From the NCBI RefSeq assembly GCF_030269485.1, contig NZ_BSTL01000010.1, positions 1 to 64,000 on the forward strand: a stretch of DNA of 64,000 nt, given 5' to 3'. The DNA is from Actinoplanes sp. NBRC 103695 (GTDB lineage Bacteria; Actinomycetota; Actinomycetes; Mycobacteriales; Micromonosporaceae). The notes under the pieces were generated by a model. That model did no database searches and had not been told where the DNA came from. It saw only the letters and a list, made by a program, of their open reading frames with translations. Positions 63,430 through 64,000 of this stretch are shown here, piece by piece. A program made the translations under genes and the position numbers. Each line of letters opens with the position of its first letter. Positions within the stretch are counted from its first letter, which is position 1.

Positions 63430-64000
63430 TTAGAAGCAGTAGGGTTCGATCCAGCGGGCGTCTGCCCATCCGGTGCGACCGTCGTCTGCTGTGACGAGCC
63501 GATAATCCAGGCCATTCGGATTGGGCTGGCTGTCGATCGTGACCTGCTGCCCGCGCGTTACCTCACTTAGAGTGGCACCGTATTGATCGCGCAACCATAG
63601 GTCACGAGCCGCGACGGTTCCCTTGCTACAGGGCCTCTCGGCGAGAGAGTCAACTCCCATAGGGCCGATGCCGTGGCTGACGTAGCCCGCGAGGAACACA
63701 CTTATTAGAGCGACCACAATTGAGGGTTGGCGGCGGCGCCTGTGAGATACGCCAAGACTTGTTTCATCTCTACTAGTAAAACCGTATCCGCTGGGGAGCA
63801 AAGGTTCCAGCCACCTGGTCCTACGACCGGCTGGAACAACGAACGCTTGTCCGCCTTCCTCGACGCGCGGTCGACCAGGCGGCTGAAATTCGGTCGGCGA
63901 GTCCAGAATACGACAACTGCGCTCCAGGACAGTGTCTGCGCCTTCTTCCAAAGGGGCCGACAACGCGTTTTCGCTATGGACCTCGTGATCCCCCTTGGCC
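63430..64000 (-). CDS. Membrane/secreted SH3-like protein (5' end outside window)
   Basis: The minus-strand frame is open to the right edge, so the start is beyond base 64000; TTG 63963 is only an internal candidate. A cytoplasmic, Pro/Arg-rich N-terminal part precedes one hydrophobic segment ('PSIVVALISVFLAGYVSHGI') and an extracellular domain with 'CSKGTVAARDLWLRDQYGATLSEVTRGQQVTIDSQ', ending 'GRTGWADARWIEPYCF'. That ending is SH3b-like (LRxxxG...GxxVTi...GxTGWadarwi). Two Cys near the ends may pair. Probably binds wall or a ligand; role unknown. Confidence 0.65.
   Translation of the reverse strand, partial: AKGDHEVHSENALSAPLEEGADTVLERSCRILDSPTEFQPPGRPRVEEGGQAFVVPAGRRTRWLEPLLPSGYGFTSRDETSLGVSHRRRRQPSIVVALISVFLAGYVSHGIGPMGVDSLAERPCSKGTVAARDLWLRDQYGATLSEVTRGQQVTIDSQPNPNGLDYRLVTADDGRTGWADARWIEPYCF

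Overview
The window looks like high-GC actinobacterial DNA, most plausibly from Micromonosporaceae or a close relative. This is inferred from strong GC bias at third codon positions, frequent GTG starts, ATGA/GTGA overlaps, and families typical of actinomycetes: BTAD regulators, Methyltransf_19/DUF574, DUF932, DUF6338, DUF6907, GPP34, and XRE proteins with helical tails. Most of it reads as accessory DNA, probably a large integrative or conjugative element. No housekeeping operon, rRNA or complete tRNA is visible, and no integrase lies inside the window. At 61028-61074 there is only the 3' half of a tRNA-Lys(CTT) gene followed by a strong terminator. That is what the distal attachment site of a tRNA-integrated element looks like, so most DNA to its left is probably the element and DNA to its right probably the chromosome.

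Layout. (1) 1-9326, plus strand: the end of an M23 peptidase, then a tightly packed run of small plasmid/ICE-type genes including a DUF932 protein, several Cys-motif proteins and a helix-turn-helix protein. (2) 9406-16274, minus strand: a defence island with a type III restriction pair (res, mod), a broken HNH nuclease, a DUF6338 membrane protein with a 59-aa partner, and a SIR2-like protein. (3) 16486-25333: an unusual divergent locus with a ribbon-helix-helix-like protein, DUF6907, an SpdB-like membrane protein and a membrane LysM-BTAD regulator on the minus strand. Facing it on the plus strand are an Hsp70-like ATPase fused to a membrane domain and a second membrane BTAD regulator. The intergenic region carries four heptamers phased at exactly 10 bp. 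(4) 25379-32361: a dead PGRP amidase, acetyltransferases, an APH-like kinase and two XRE regulators. (5) 32352-46505: GPP34, then a metabolic block (APC permease, GNAT, SAM methyltransferase, PLP decarboxylase, glutamine-synthetase-like ligase, a 44-aa Cys/Pro-rich peptide and a secreted trypsin-like protease), followed by an EEP phosphodiesterase-like protein and an overlapping HhH-GPD, radical SAM and dTMP-kinase-like trio facing a CYTH protein. (6) 46817-55742: a VioC-like oxygenase, an HTH-helical repeat regulator, an XRE/ImmA pair with a palindromic operator, several micro-genes (DUF2188, DUF1508) and a palindrome built from DnaA-box-like 9-mers. (7) 55932-60046: a lower-GC Eco57I-type methylase with an Abi_C-like partner. 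(8) 60047-64000: decayed DNA, the attachment site, an IS110 remnant, gene fragments and a partial SH3-like membrane protein.

How it may work together: the left block and region 3 look like maintenance and transfer functions, and regions 2 and 7 look like defence. Regions 4-6 look like regulated cargo, including two possible uncharacterised small-molecule or nucleotide pathways. The strongest candidates for an undescribed system are the dual membrane-BTAD/Hsp70-like locus with its phased repeats, and the permease/decarboxylase/glutamine-synthetase-like block with its short peptide. Functions are inferred from recognised motifs; no database search was possible.
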